From NCBI GenBank assembly GCA_025449975.1, contig JANWIG010000026.1:1-64000 (forward strand): a stretch of DNA of 64,000 nucleotides, written 5' to 3'. Below, piece after piece: positions 49,190-57,429 of the stretch (position 1 is its first letter; each line of letters opens with the position of its first letter). Origin of the DNA: Thermoactinomycetaceae bacterium (GTDB lineage Bacteria; Bacillota; Bacilli; Thermoactinomycetales; Thermoactinomycetaceae). The position numbers and the translations under genes are program-made. The notes beneath the pieces were generated by a model that worked only from the letters and a program-made list of their open reading frames with translations, made no database searches and was not told the origin of the DNA.

Positions 49190-51805
49190 TTATCCTAAGT
49201 TATTAATTAGATTATGCAATCCACGTAAGGCAATTTTTCTTTTTTCGATTTTGTTTAGTTCCTGACGCTTACGGCTGCTGTGTGAGAATGGGGTAAAGAA
49301 GTCTTCCCACTGATTGTAACCATAAGCATCTTCAAACTCGATCGTATCCCGTTTTAACGGATGAGAGCTATTGTTTTGTTCCTCTTGAGTTTGAGGGTCG
49401 TTGGTCTCATACGGGCTGTTTACGAGTTCTTCTACTTCTTCTTGTGGGGGCATTTGGTTCATATGCATCGACGTTTGTGTAAAGTTATTCTGCGTTGATG
49501 CAAAGGATGTTTGCGAAAAATTGGTGTTTCTTGTAGAGCTTTGTGTTTGATTGGCTGTGTGCATTTGGTTTTGTAGTGGTCGACTAGCGATATTGGCAAA
49601 TAAACGGTTTTTCTTTTTTGCCCGCGATCGGCGTCTGGAAGTGAAAGTTTCTATTGTTCCCGTCTCAATAAATTCTTCTTGTCTTTCCTTCTGCATCGAT
49701 GGATTTTCAGATGGACGGAGTGTATTTTCCTTTTGTGTCTCCATAGGTCTAAAAGGAGATTCAAAGGACTGCTCTGTTTGCATTTCAGTTGTTTGATTTC
49801 CTCTCATCTGCCCTCTAGCAAAAGGTGACTGGAAAGAGGATTCTTGTTTAAACTCGATCGATTGTTGTCCTCTAGCAAAAGGTGATTGGAAAGGAGCATC
49901 TTTAAATTCGATCGGTTGTTCGATTTGCTGGTTTACTTGCCCTTTCGCAAAAGGTGATTGGAAAGAGGCTTCTTGCGTAGCTTCCGCTGGCTGTTCATTG
50001 CTTTCTTCCACTTGTTCTTTTGCAAAAGGTGACTGGAAGGCAGTTTCTTGCTTAATCTCAGTTGACTGATCGTTGCTTTCTTCCATTTGTTCTTTTGCAA
50101 AAGGTGACTGGAAGGCAGTTTCTTGCTTAATCTCAGTTGACTGATCGTTGCTTTCTTCCATTTGCTTTCTGGCAAAAGGTGATTGGTACGAAGCTTCTTG
50201 TCTCGTTTCAGCCGATTGCTCATTGGATTCTTCTGTTTGTTCTTTCGCAAAAGACGATTGAAAAGATAGATTTTGTGTTTGAAAAAAGGGGGATTGAGTT
50301 GTATTGAGTTGAAACGTCTCTTCTGAAGAAGTGCTATTCCCCGTTTTCTCCTGATCCAATGATTCATTATGAGATTGGTAAGATAGAGAATGGCGACTCC
50401 TACCCAACATTTTTTTACGTAACTTTAACTCACGGCTATAAGTTTCTTGTTTTGACTGATTTGCTTGGCTAATAAATGGATTCATAGAGATGATCTCATT
50501 TGGCTCTTTTTCTTTTCTGTTATTTTCCATATTTTCGAATGCAGATTTTTCTGTTGCGGAAGTCTCTTTTGCCTCCAATTGATGCTTTCTGCGGAATAGC
50601 TTTTTCCTGAGTGAAAATCCTCTGGGTTCAAAAGGTGATTCTCTTTTCTCTTTGAATAATTGGTTTGTTAGATTTTGGCGACTCCCTGCAAGATAGTTGT
50701 CTTCCTCTGTAATGGTTGACTTTTCCTTGGTAGTAGTTGAAAAAATTTCTGTTTTTATGCTAGCAAAGTCGGTTGCTTGTCCTTCCGTGTGATCGGGCGA
50801 AGCAAACTTATCTTTTTCTACTTCTTCGCTTTGGTTGTTTTCAACGGTCGATTGTTGCTTACTCACTTCAACAGCTGGTTCATTTATAGAGATGCTTTCC
50901 TCTTCCAAGGATGGCCCAGGTTGATCGATCATCTCGTCTTCTTCAATCGGCGTAGCTTTTGGTTTTGTTAAATGGTCGTTCGGAACAAACTCTTCGGAAA
51001 TAGTATATTCTTGTAGAGAAAATGGGTTTCCGTTCATTTGTTGTACCGACGACGCATTCGGTATAAATTCTTCAGCAGTGATCGGCTCATGCTGCATCGG
51101 CTCTTCCGTAAGATCCACTGTTCCAGCTATTTTATCATGATCGCTTTCTTCAAGGTCCAGAGGTGATTTTTCTGTATCGATTTCTTCAGCCGTGTTCAAT
51201 TCTTCACTTTCGAACTCCTCTTCTTCAGCCGCAGCGACTTCATTTTCGAAATTATGATTTTCTTCTATGGTTGCTTCTTCACTATTCTCTTTTCCAGGAA
51301 TTTCCTCCGATAGATCCTCTAAAATTTCTTCAGCCGTTACTTCAATCTCTACATTTGAATCATCTAACTCTTGGTTTTCTTCGATGGAGTCCTCTGTGTT
51401 TAATCCGCTCTCTAGGGAAGATTCTTCTACTTTTTCGAGAATCGCTTCTACTTCATGGATTTCTTCCTCTACATCTTTTACCTTTTCCTCTGTGTGAATG
51501 TTTACTTCATGCTGAACGGGTTTGGATTGAAACAAGTACGTTTTTAATTCATATAAGGAAGTATTTAATGATTGTGTATGAACGAATAATTTTACCGGGG
51601 ATTGCTTTCTACAGACTTCTTCGGAATCATTCACTGGTACTTGTAAACTCATGGAAGCTATTAAATTGGATTGTAAATCAATATATAATACTTTTTTTCC
51701 CTGTTCTTCTAAAGTTTGAATAGCTGTTTCTCCGTGATCCCCGGAACCTAATACAATGAGATCAAATTCATTTAATGACATGATTTTCTCTGCTACTAAA
51801 AACAT
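49190..51805 (-). CDS. Large acidic low-complexity protein with FQSPFA repeats
   Basis: 871 residues and no known family. The N-terminus (about 10-45, FDLIVLGSGDHGETAIQTLEEQGKKV) looks like the first strand-turn-helix of a nucleotide-binding Rossmann fold, but only about 100 residues look folded. About 110-330 is a Glu-rich segment. A middle part contains RKKLFRRKH and RKKMLGRSRH type basic patches. Eight repeats of FQSPFA(K/R) type follow (about 500-690), then a basic SRRRSRAKKKNRLF patch, a Gln/Asn/Thr-rich tail and a helical end (ELNKIEKRKIALRGLHNLINNLG). It is probably a disordered scaffold. It is encoded against the replication direction, downstream of the actin-like gene. Confidence 0.8.
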   Translation of the reverse strand: MFLVAEKIMSLNEFDLIVLGSGDHGETAIQTLEEQGKKVLYIDLQSNLIASMSLQVPVNDSEEVCRKQSPVKLFVHTQSLNTSLYELKTYLFQSKPVQHEVNIHTEEKVKDVEEEIHEVEAILEKVEESSLESGLNTEDSIEENQELDDSNVEIEVTAEEILEDLSEEIPGKENSEEATIEENHNFENEVAAAEEEEFESEELNTAEEIDTEKSPLDLEESDHDKIAGTVDLTEEPMQHEPITAEEFIPNASSVQQMNGNPFSLQEYTISEEFVPNDHLTKPKATPIEEDEMIDQPGPSLEEESISINEPAVEVSKQQSTVENNQSEEVEKDKFASPDHTEGQATDFASIKTEIFSTTTKEKSTITEEDNYLAGSRQNLTNQLFKEKRESPFEPRGFSLRKKLFRRKHQLEAKETSATEKSAFENMENNRKEKEPNEIISMNPFISQANQSKQETYSRELKLRKKMLGRSRHSLSYQSHNESLDQEKTGNSTSSEETFQLNTTQSPFFQTQNLSFQSSFAKEQTEESNEQSAETRQEASYQSPFARKQMEESNDQSTEIKQETAFQSPFAKEQMEESNDQSTEIKQETAFQSPFAKEQVEESNEQPAEATQEASFQSPFAKGQVNQQIEQPIEFKDAPFQSPFARGQQSIEFKQESSFQSPFARGQMRGNQTTEMQTEQSFESPFRPMETQKENTLRPSENPSMQKERQEEFIETGTIETFTSRRRSRAKKKNRLFANIASRPLQNQMHTANQTQSSTRNTNFSQTSFASTQNNFTQTSMHMNQMPPQEEVEELVNSPYETNDPQTQEEQNNSSHPLKRDTIEFEDAYGYNQWEDFFTPFSHSSRKRQELNKIEKRKIALRGLHNLINNLG
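49800..50290 (-). repeat. Tandem coding repeats, 75-bp unit in the best copies
   Basis: Eight units encode FQSPFA-type peptides. Units starting at about 50036 and 50111 are offset by exactly 75 bp and nearly identical, showing recent in-frame duplication. Outer copies are more diverged or shortened. This is protein-coding repetition, not a CRISPR array. Confidence 0.85.
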
Positions 51806-52046
51806 AGAGCCTTGTCCTTTTGAGATGGACCCGACCGCAGTTTTAGGATGAAAATATTCCTAATAAAATTACGTTCTATTAAGTAGGACTTCTTCCTATG
51901 TTTTTAGTAACAGTTTGGCACCTCCTCCAAAAAGGTTTTTCTACTTAACTTCTTCATTTATTATCTCTTTTTTTATCTACTATGGCTAGCTCCAATTTAT
52001 ATTGTTGTTTTTTCGTTACTCTTTTTCTCACATTTTATCTAAAATT
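51806..52046. other. Intergenic region before the repeat-protein gene
   Basis: About 240 bases with A/T runs and no ORF. On the minus strand GGAGGAGGTG occurs near 51918-51927 but leads into a very short frame. No firm promoter was found, so read-through from the actin-like gene is possible. Confidence 0.4.
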
Positions 52047-52077
52047 AATACCCCCAAAATTTATTTCTGGGGGTATA
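52047..52077 (-). terminator. Hairpin after the actin-like gene
   Basis: ATACCCCCA pairs with TGGGGGTAT on the minus strand, followed by a modest T-rich stretch (TAATTTT). It may be a partial terminator between the actin-like and repeat-protein genes. Confidence 0.55.
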
Positions 52078-52083
52078 AAACAA

Positions 52084-53274
52084 TTATTTTTTTACTGACT
52101 TTTGTTTTTTTGTACTCACGGGTTCATTGGCAGAATCTGAAACAGTAAACTCTTGTTGAATCGTTGCAGCGGCTTCAAGTAGATCTTTGACGGGGACAGA
52201 TTTCGACTTAGACTGGGCAAATTTACATAATCCGAAAGCGTTGGCAAATTGTGCTTCAATCCCATAATCCTCTGCAAATATTAATTTTTCACCAAACCGT
52301 TCGCGATAGTATGGTTTAAATGGAATCGAGGCGCCCCCTGTTAGAATGATATAGGTAATATCGTCGCCATAGTCTAATCGGTTCCATACTTCGTCTACTA
52401 AGTTTTCTCCCACTTCTTTAATGCAGTCGTGAACCAATTGGCTTACATCATGTAATTTTCCTTTAAAACTAATTTCACCAGAACTCACAATTCTTGGAAG
52501 GCTCCAAATTGGGTATTCTTTCCCTGTTTGGTCAAGGTCTACAGAACGGGTAAATTCTAGCAACCGCTTCGCTAACAATTGGTAGACAGATAACATTGCA
52601 AAACGGGAGGTAAAGCTTTGCCGTTTAATGATCGTTTCCCCATGTAAAGTTTCAATATCTGAAGTACCGAAGCCTAAGTCATTGATACTTACCTTTTGAA
52701 TAAACAAATCCTCGTTCAAAAGATTTCCATCGCGATCCAAAGCAATATGGAACAAGGTTGCCATCGGTTGACTAATTACAAATAAGTTTTCCTTTTTAAT
52801 TTCAAATTCAACTCTTCTATAAGGTAGGTTTCCTTGTTTTACTTCGAAACGATGTTTTCCGATCAGTCTTCTTTTTAACTCATCTTTGTAATCGATGTAA
52901 CTATCTGTTGGAAGAGCTACAGAAACAATCGGCTCTGTATTTCCTTGCAACATGAGACCTGTACCAACACGGAACATAATCAAGTATTCTTGTTCACGAA
53001 ACCAGGTTGGACTAAAGAGACGACGTTTATGAGAGTCAAAAAGCTCATCATCGCCTGATTGTTCAATAGCTAATTTACCGACAAACCACTCGCGGTCGCC
53101 TTCTACTTCTCGGTACATGATATTATGTGGGTCATTGTTATAAGTAATTTCACCTACACGGTTTGGAACTACCATGTTGCGAATAAACATTTTGTAAAAT
53201 TTGCCTTTTGCACGGCTGACAACTTTGTTTCCATAATAGCCTTGGTCATTACCTATATATACAGGCACACTCAT
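52084..53274 (-). CDS. Actin-like ATPase, ParM/Alp type
   Basis: 396 residues with the actin fold order. Phosphate-1 loop: GNDQGYYGNK (8-17). Phosphate-2 loop: NDLGFGTSD (198-206). Adenosine motif: ILTGGASIPFK (310-320). C-terminal helix region: YGIEAQFANAFGLCKFA (337-353). Such proteins polymerise with ATP, and on plasmids (ParM, AlfA, Alp7A) they push or pull DNA. MreB-type features are not evident. GGAGG precedes the ATG by about 9 bases and a sigma-A promoter stands upstream. A ParR-like adaptor is not adjacent; the next gene is the FQSPFA repeat protein. A chromosomal actin-like protein beside oriC, a parS site and noc is unusual. Confidence 0.85.
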   Translation of the reverse strand: MSVPVYIGNDQGYYGNKVVSRAKGKFYKMFIRNMVVPNRVGEITYNNDPHNIMYREVEGDREWFVGKLAIEQSGDDELFDSHKRRLFSPTWFREQEYLIMFRVGTGLMLQGNTEPIVSVALPTDSYIDYKDELKRRLIGKHRFEVKQGNLPYRRVEFEIKKENLFVISQPMATLFHIALDRDGNLLNEDLFIQKVSINDLGFGTSDIETLHGETIIKRQSFTSRFAMLSVYQLLAKRLLEFTRSVDLDQTGKEYPIWSLPRIVSSGEISFKGKLHDVSQLVHDCIKEVGENLVDEVWNRLDYGDDITYIILTGGASIPFKPYYRERFGEKLIFAEDYGIEAQFANAFGLCKFAQSKSKSVPVKDLLEAAATIQQEFTVSDSANEPVSTKKQKSVKK

Positions 53275-53307
53275 CTCTTTTTTCCTCCTTTTATTCTTCT
53301 GTGAAAG

Positions 53308-53337
53308 ATTCTATCAATAGCTAATGATAGGGGTCAA
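53308..53337 (-). promoter_or_regulatory. Sigma-A promoter of the actin-like gene
   Basis: TTGACC (53332-53337) and TAGAAT (53308-53313) are spaced by 18 bases on the minus strand, about 34 bases upstream of the start codon. Confidence 0.65.
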
Positions 53338-53707
53338 TAAGCTATATTGGATTGTTGCATTCTATTCTATTACTTTTTTTTAAAAGTTTACTGAAAAAGT
53401 TTACTGTCTTCTCGCTGACAGTGTCCCATCAATGGGTGAGTAGGAGATTTGGATTCAAATGCTGGAGTTCAAGGACGTTGAATGCAATGTTTCACGTGAA
53501 ACATTTAGCAGGTAGTTATTAGATGGTAGCGAAATAGTATATTAAATTGTTTTTTATTTTATCATGTTGTTTAAATCGATCGCAATTTATTTATACTTAA
53601 CTTCAATTTGTTTTTAATTTAAAAAAACAAAAAGTAGATGTAGAGTGTTAAGCAACAGATCTTACTTGATTTTTGTGTTGGTTTACTTAACACTTCGATT
53701 CCAGCAC
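53338..53707. other. Divergent intergenic region between the actin-like gene and noc
   Basis: AT-rich. It contains AAAGTTTACTG twice (about 53385 and 53396), an inverted pair GTGTTAAG/CTTAACAC (about 53647 and 53687), and one parS site. The noc promoter should be in the last 100 bases, but no strong match was found. Confidence 0.5.
53488..53503. promoter_or_regulatory. parS: parS site (perfect)
   Basis: TGTTTCACGTGAAACA fits the known 16-base parS consensus TGTTnCACGTGAAACA exactly. ParB encoded at 57.4 kb is expected to load here. The site lies between the actin-like gene and noc. Confidence 0.95.
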
Positions 53708-53756
53708 AAAGGAGGGAAGGCGCTTTAAATTAGCAGACGAAAGTAGCGCCCAAAAA
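53708..53756 (+). promoter_or_regulatory. Ribosome site separated from the noc start by a hairpin
   Basis: A strong AAAGGAGGG (53708-53716) lies 40 bases before the noc ATG, and nothing nearer looks like a ribosome site. Between them GGCGCT (53719-53724) pairs with AGCGCC (53745-53750). If that helix forms, the effective distance from GGAGG to ATG becomes about 9 bases. Confidence 0.5.
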
Positions 53757-54584
53757 ATGAAGGAGTCGATTACACGTTGGTTTGGTTTAAGTGAGAAGGG
53801 ACAAGAGGTGGTTAGACAGATTCCGGTAGATGAGATTGAACCTAGCCCTTATCAACCACGAACTATTTTTAGTGATGAGCGAATTGATGAATTATGTCAA
53901 ACCATTCAAGTTCACGGGATTATTCAGCCGATTGTTGTTCGGCGGAAGAAGAATGGGAATACATATGAATTGATAGCTGGAGAACGTAGATTACGTGCGG
54001 TAAAAAAGTTAGCGTTGCCGACGATTCCGGCGATTGTGAAAGAAATGACGGATGGGCAAGCTGCTTCGGTTGCATTGATTGAAAATTTGCAACGGGAAGG
54101 ATTGACTGCGATTGAGGAGGCTTATGCTTATCAAAAGTTATTAGAAATTCATCATCTCACCCAAGAAAGCTTGGCACAACGTTTGGGAAAAAGTCAATCG
54201 ACCATTGCTAATAAACTTCGTTTGCTTCAATTGCCTAAGCCGGTACAAGATCAGCTACTGATACGCAAGATTACAGAAAGGCATGCGCGTTCGTTATTAG
54301 TGTTAAAGGATGAAGAGCTCCAATTGCAAGTTCTTCAAGAGATTTTAGCTCATGATTTAAATGTAAAGCAGACCGAGGAACGAATTAAAAAAAAGCTAGA
54401 AAAAATGGGGCAATCTACGAAGAAACCAGCTCGTCGTCGCTCCGTATCACGTGATTTAAGAATTGCTGTCAATACGATTCGTCAATCCGTCAATTTAATT
54501 AAGGAATCAGGGATGGATGTAGTGGCTAAGGAACAGGAGTGTGACGATTACTATGAATTGGTGATTCGGATTCCAAAGTCCTAG
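53757..54584 (+). CDS. noc: Nucleoid occlusion protein Noc
   Basis: 275-residue ParB-family protein. The N-terminal amphipathic membrane helix [11 protein letters not shown] matches B. subtilis Noc (MKHSFSRFFGL). Next come the CTP-binding ParB box ([15 protein letters not shown], near 80) and [20 protein letters not shown]. The helix-turn-helix [26 protein letters not shown] completes the DNA-binding core. It inhibits division over the nucleoid. The canonical Noc site was not found in this window. The start lacks a close ribosome site. Confidence 0.93.
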   Translation: MKESITRWFGLSEKGQEVVRQIPVDEIEPSPYQPRTIFSDERIDELCQTIQVHGIIQPIVVRRKKNGNTYELIAGERRLRAVKKLALPTIPAIVKEMTDGQAASVALIENLQREGLTAIEEAYAYQKLLEIHHLTQESLAQRLGKSQSTIANKLRLLQLPKPVQDQLLIRKITERHARSLLVLKDEELQLQVLQEILAHDLNVKQTEERIKKKLEKMGQSTKKPARRRSVSRDLRIAVNTIRQSVNLIKESGMDVVAKEQECDDYYELVIRIPKS

Positions 54585-54784
54585 GAGAGAGAGTCGAGCA
54601 AAGCCAGGCTGGTTTTTAAAATGATTCGTGGTTAATAAATAGATGGCAAGAGGAAGATTTTATGTTATCGTAAAGCTAATTACAAATTTCTATTTTTATG
54701 GTGGTTTACCAAAAGAACCGACCAGAGATGCAAATAAAAAATAGCTAGTCTGGCTTTGTTCATCACTAATGAAGGGTGAATCAT

Positions 54785-57429
54785 ATGGGAAGGATTATCG
54801 CAATTGCAAATCAAAAAGGTGGAGTTGGTGTGCGTCCGTAAGGATCAGTGAATATCGCCTGGTAGCAGGTTAGGATTAGAGAGGGATCCTATGGCTAACT
54901 GACTTACCTGAGATGGAAACATCAAAGGGGAACATAGCATGTCAGTAAAGCATGTGCTTTGCGAAATTAGCTAGCAATTCGACATGCCAAGCCAACGGAG
55001 TGATATGGTTAAAGCTAGACTGCTTGAATCCTAGTTCCTTGGGCCTGAACCACCGGGGTGTACGAAAGCTAATTGTTACGTACATGGGAGGGATTGCAAA
55101 GGATTTTACCAACGTCTTTTGCACTCTCTATCTCTCCACAGCGTATCGAGCGATACGTAAAAGGAGCGAACGGGGACCTACGTCACTCCCTTCTATATTC
55201 ACTTGGTCTAAACGGAGACAGCCTACGGTAAATGATTTATTTTACTATGGCTGCGGAGTCTTCATAGTAGTCTGAGATTGGGAAAGCCAATTACATGGCG
55301 AAGGAAGACAGGTTGTCAAGTGGATAATATTACGGAGGTATGTGAAATGCAAAGCGCCGAAGTAATTTTATCGATACTAGGTCAAAAATCGCGAGAGAAT
55401 CCCCACTACGTATTTAGACGTCTTTATCGTTATTTATTTCAACCTGAATTCTGCTTATATGTTCAACAGAAAGCCTCTTTACAAATCGAATCAAGCGATT
55501 TGGATCAGTTGATTCAACAGTTACGTTCTGAACGATACGATCCATCGGAGAAAAACGAAGGTCAGGATGTAGACCAGTTAGTTCAAGAAATGCTTTACTT
55601 ACTCCTTCTGACTATCTACCAACCCCTTTTGGTCCAGATCCGTCAACCCAAAAGAAAGATTCCGGAGCTCTTAACTAGGATCGAGTTAGCAGCGAAAAAT
55701 TGCCATTGGGTGTTCGGAGCTAAAATCAAAACCCTTTCGTCTCGCTTTCCTATTGCATTCCTTTTTCAAACGATGAGAGAAAAGATCGAAGATGGTCGTC
55801 TATTGGAACTGATCAGGCGCTTTCTACTTGTATTTCAGAAGCAGGGAGATCAAGGCGAAAAAAAAGAAGCTACAAAGCTATTCTTGTTGCTAAAGGATCT
55901 TTGCCTATTATCCTTGGACCGTTTTATAGAGCAGCTAAATCAGGAATTACTACCCAACAGTCAAGTGAATTATGTCCGCTGGGGAGAAGAATTTCTGATT
56001 TTTGTCAAAGGGACGAAAAGGATTGCTAAGCAGATGAGAGATAAGATTGCCTTTTTTTTGGGACAAAACGGATTCCGACTGGAAGAGGAAAAGTTGACGG
56101 TTCGATCACTTCGAGAGAAAGGGATCCTTTTTATGAACTATCAGCTGATTCAGTCTTCAAAAGGAAAGCTGCTTTTTCTTATTCCTCACCAAATCATTCA
56201 ACAACGTTTATCTCCTTTCTTAAAGAATGGGAAGTCGACCCATCACAGAAGGAGAATTCATCTGCCTGTGCAGGAGATGATCAAGCAGTATAATGATGAA
56301 ATAAGTGGTCTATATCACTACTATCGTTTTGCTCATGATGTAAAAAAGAAATTGGGGAAGTTTCGTTATTATCATTTTGGAAGCTTGCTTAAAACAATTG
56401 CTCGAAAAGAGCAATGTTCTGTTAAACAAGTCCTAAGGAAATACGGTGTTCGTCCAATGCAGAAGGGGAAAGCAACCATCCAAATGAATTACATAGACGC
56501 CAATCGAAGAGAAAAAAAGATTTCTTATTTTATGAAGCCATTCAAACGAACAACCGACTTGATCGGATCATAAAGGACTGGATTCTCGCAATGGATTTGA
56601 GTTGACCTAGTGACAACCGGAGAGCCGAATACATCGAAAGGTGTACGTTCGGTTCGGAGGGGGACAGATGGAAACCGATGTTTCATCAGGCGCTATCTGT
56701 CTACCCTACAAAACGACAACGGCAATTAATTTAGCAGCTTGCCTAGCTTCCATGGGACGAAAAGTCCTGTTAGTGGATATTGATCCACAAGGAAATACGA
56801 CTAGCGGATTAGGGATTAATAAAAAAGATGTACAGCATTGTATCTATGACATCTTAATGAATGAAATGTCACCTAAGGAAGTGATTTTGCCAACCGAAGT
56901 TCAGAACCTGTGGATTATTCCCGCTACGCTTAAACTGGCAGGTGTGGAAATTGAACTGGCTCAGGCGATTTCTCGTGAATATCGCTTGAAGAACGCTTTA
57001 CAACAAGTTGTCAACGACTTCCACTATATCTTTATCGATTGTCCACCGTCGCTGGGAATTATCACGCTAAACTCGTTAACTGCGGCTATGACAGTGATCA
57101 TTCCCATTCAATGTGAGTTTTATGCACTGGAAGGACTCAGTCAGTTATTAAATACGATTCGTTTGGTTCAAAAGCATTTAAATAAGCATTTGCGGATTGA
57201 AGGCGTCTTATTAACCATGTTTGATAAACGAACCAACTTATCGACGCAAGTGATGGAAGAGGTTCATAAATATTTTGGATCGAAAGTATACAAAACGATG
57301 ATTCCTCGAAATGTTCGATTGAGTGAAGCGCCTAGTCATGGAAAGCCAATCGTGTTATATGATGCAAAATCAAGAGGTGCAGAGTGTTATATAGCTTTAG
57401 CGAAGGAAGTGATTCATCGTGAGCAATAA
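54785..57429 (+). CDS. parA: ParA/Soj chromosome partitioning ATPase, split by a group II intron
   Basis: Coding exons are 54785-54829 (15 codons) and 56710-57429. Joined they give a 254-residue Soj-like ATPase (B. subtilis 253). Exon 1 ends IANQKGGVG and exon 2 begins KTTTAINLAACLA, so the deviant Walker A KGGVGKTTT is restored only by splicing. Other motifs are VDIDPQGN, FIDCPPSLG and the C-terminal YDAKSRGAECYIALAKEV. Unspliced mRNA meets TAA at 54839, three codons into the intron. Soj with ParB controls origin segregation and DnaA activity. The parB start overlaps the parA stop. The gene looks intact apart from the intron, so I do not call it a pseudogene. Confidence 0.9.
55347..56573 (+). 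CDS. Intron-encoded maturase with an inactive reverse-transcriptase domain
   Basis: 408 residues. RT0-like start: NPHYVFRRLYRYLFQPEF (18-35). The fingers are shortened. The palm motif normally EGDIKG is FGAKIK (123-128), so the first catalytic Asp is Ala125. The YADD box is RWGEEF (211-216), so both Asp are Glu and Tyr is Trp. The thumb/maturase X region (about 285-370, RRRIHLPVQEMIKQYNDEISGLYHYYRFAHD) is well kept. There is no DNA-binding or HNH endonuclease end. GGAGGT lies 7 bases before ATG 55347. It most likely serves only intron splicing, like plant MatK. Confidence 0.88.
   Translation: MQSAEVILSILGQKSRENPHYVFRRLYRYLFQPEFCLYVQQKASLQIESSDLDQLIQQLRSERYDPSEKNEGQDVDQLVQEMLYLLLLTIYQPLLVQIRQPKRKIPELLTRIELAAKNCHWVFGAKIKTLSSRFPIAFLFQTMREKIEDGRLLELIRRFLLVFQKQGDQGEKKEATKLFLLLKDLCLLSLDRFIEQLNQELLPNSQVNYVRWGEEFLIFVKGTKRIAKQMRDKIAFFLGQNGFRLEEEKLTVRSLREKGILFMNYQLIQSSKGKLLFLIPHQIIQQRLSPFLKNGKSTHHRRRIHLPVQEMIKQYNDEISGLYHYYRFAHDVKKKLGKFRYYHFGSLLKTIARKEQCSVKQVLRKYGVRPMQKGKATIQMNYIDANRREKKISYFMKPFKRTTDLIGS
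56622..56655 (+). other. Group II intron domain V hairpin
   Basis: GAGCCGAA pairs with TTCGGTTC and TACATC with GGTGTA around a GAAA tetraloop, leaving a 2-nt bulge (CG). This is the catalytic metal-binding core of the ribozyme. Its perfect pairing argues that the intron still splices. Confidence 0.95.

Larger units (their letters stand above)
54830..56709 (+). mobile_element. Group II intron inserted in the parA Walker A codons
   Basis: 1,880 nt. The 5' end GTGCG matches the group II 5' consensus. Domain V (56622-56655) is a textbook 34-nt hairpin with the AGC triad (56623-56625), GAAA loop and CG bulge. Domain VI follows, with a bulged A at 56703, seven nucleotides from the 3' end (ACCCTAC). 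EBS1 ACCAAC (55108-55113) pairs with IBS1 GTTGGT (54824-54829). A possible EBS2 CCACC (55050-55054) pairs with GGTGG (54818-54822). Exact joining restores the parA frame. Domain IV carries a degenerate maturase gene. No HNH endonuclease is present. Confidence 0.94.

Noticed and set aside
49800-50290. Possible CRISPR array
   Set aside because: Repeats are in frame, differ in length and encode protein; there are no unique spacers and no cas genes.
49933-51723. Long ORFs overlapping the repeat-protein gene on other frames and strands
   Set aside because: Low-complexity composition leaves alternative frames open; they have no ribosome sites or families.
53757-54584. noc as a second parB
   Set aside because: The N-terminal [11 protein letters not shown] amphipathic helix and the position before parA match Noc, and a separate parB follows parA.
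54952-55275. 107-codon ORF inside the intron
   Set aside because: It lies in the ribozyme domain I region that carries the exon-binding site; no family and no ribosome site.
56641-57429. Reading exon 2 of parA as a stand-alone, N-terminally altered ParA starting at 56641
   Set aside because: The first 23 codons are domain V/VI intron RNA, the Walker A lysine would lack its glycines, and splicing restores a normal protein.
54785-57429. parA as a pseudogene broken by insertion
   Set aside because: Exon frames join exactly, intron core elements are intact, and exon 2 has no frameshift or stop.
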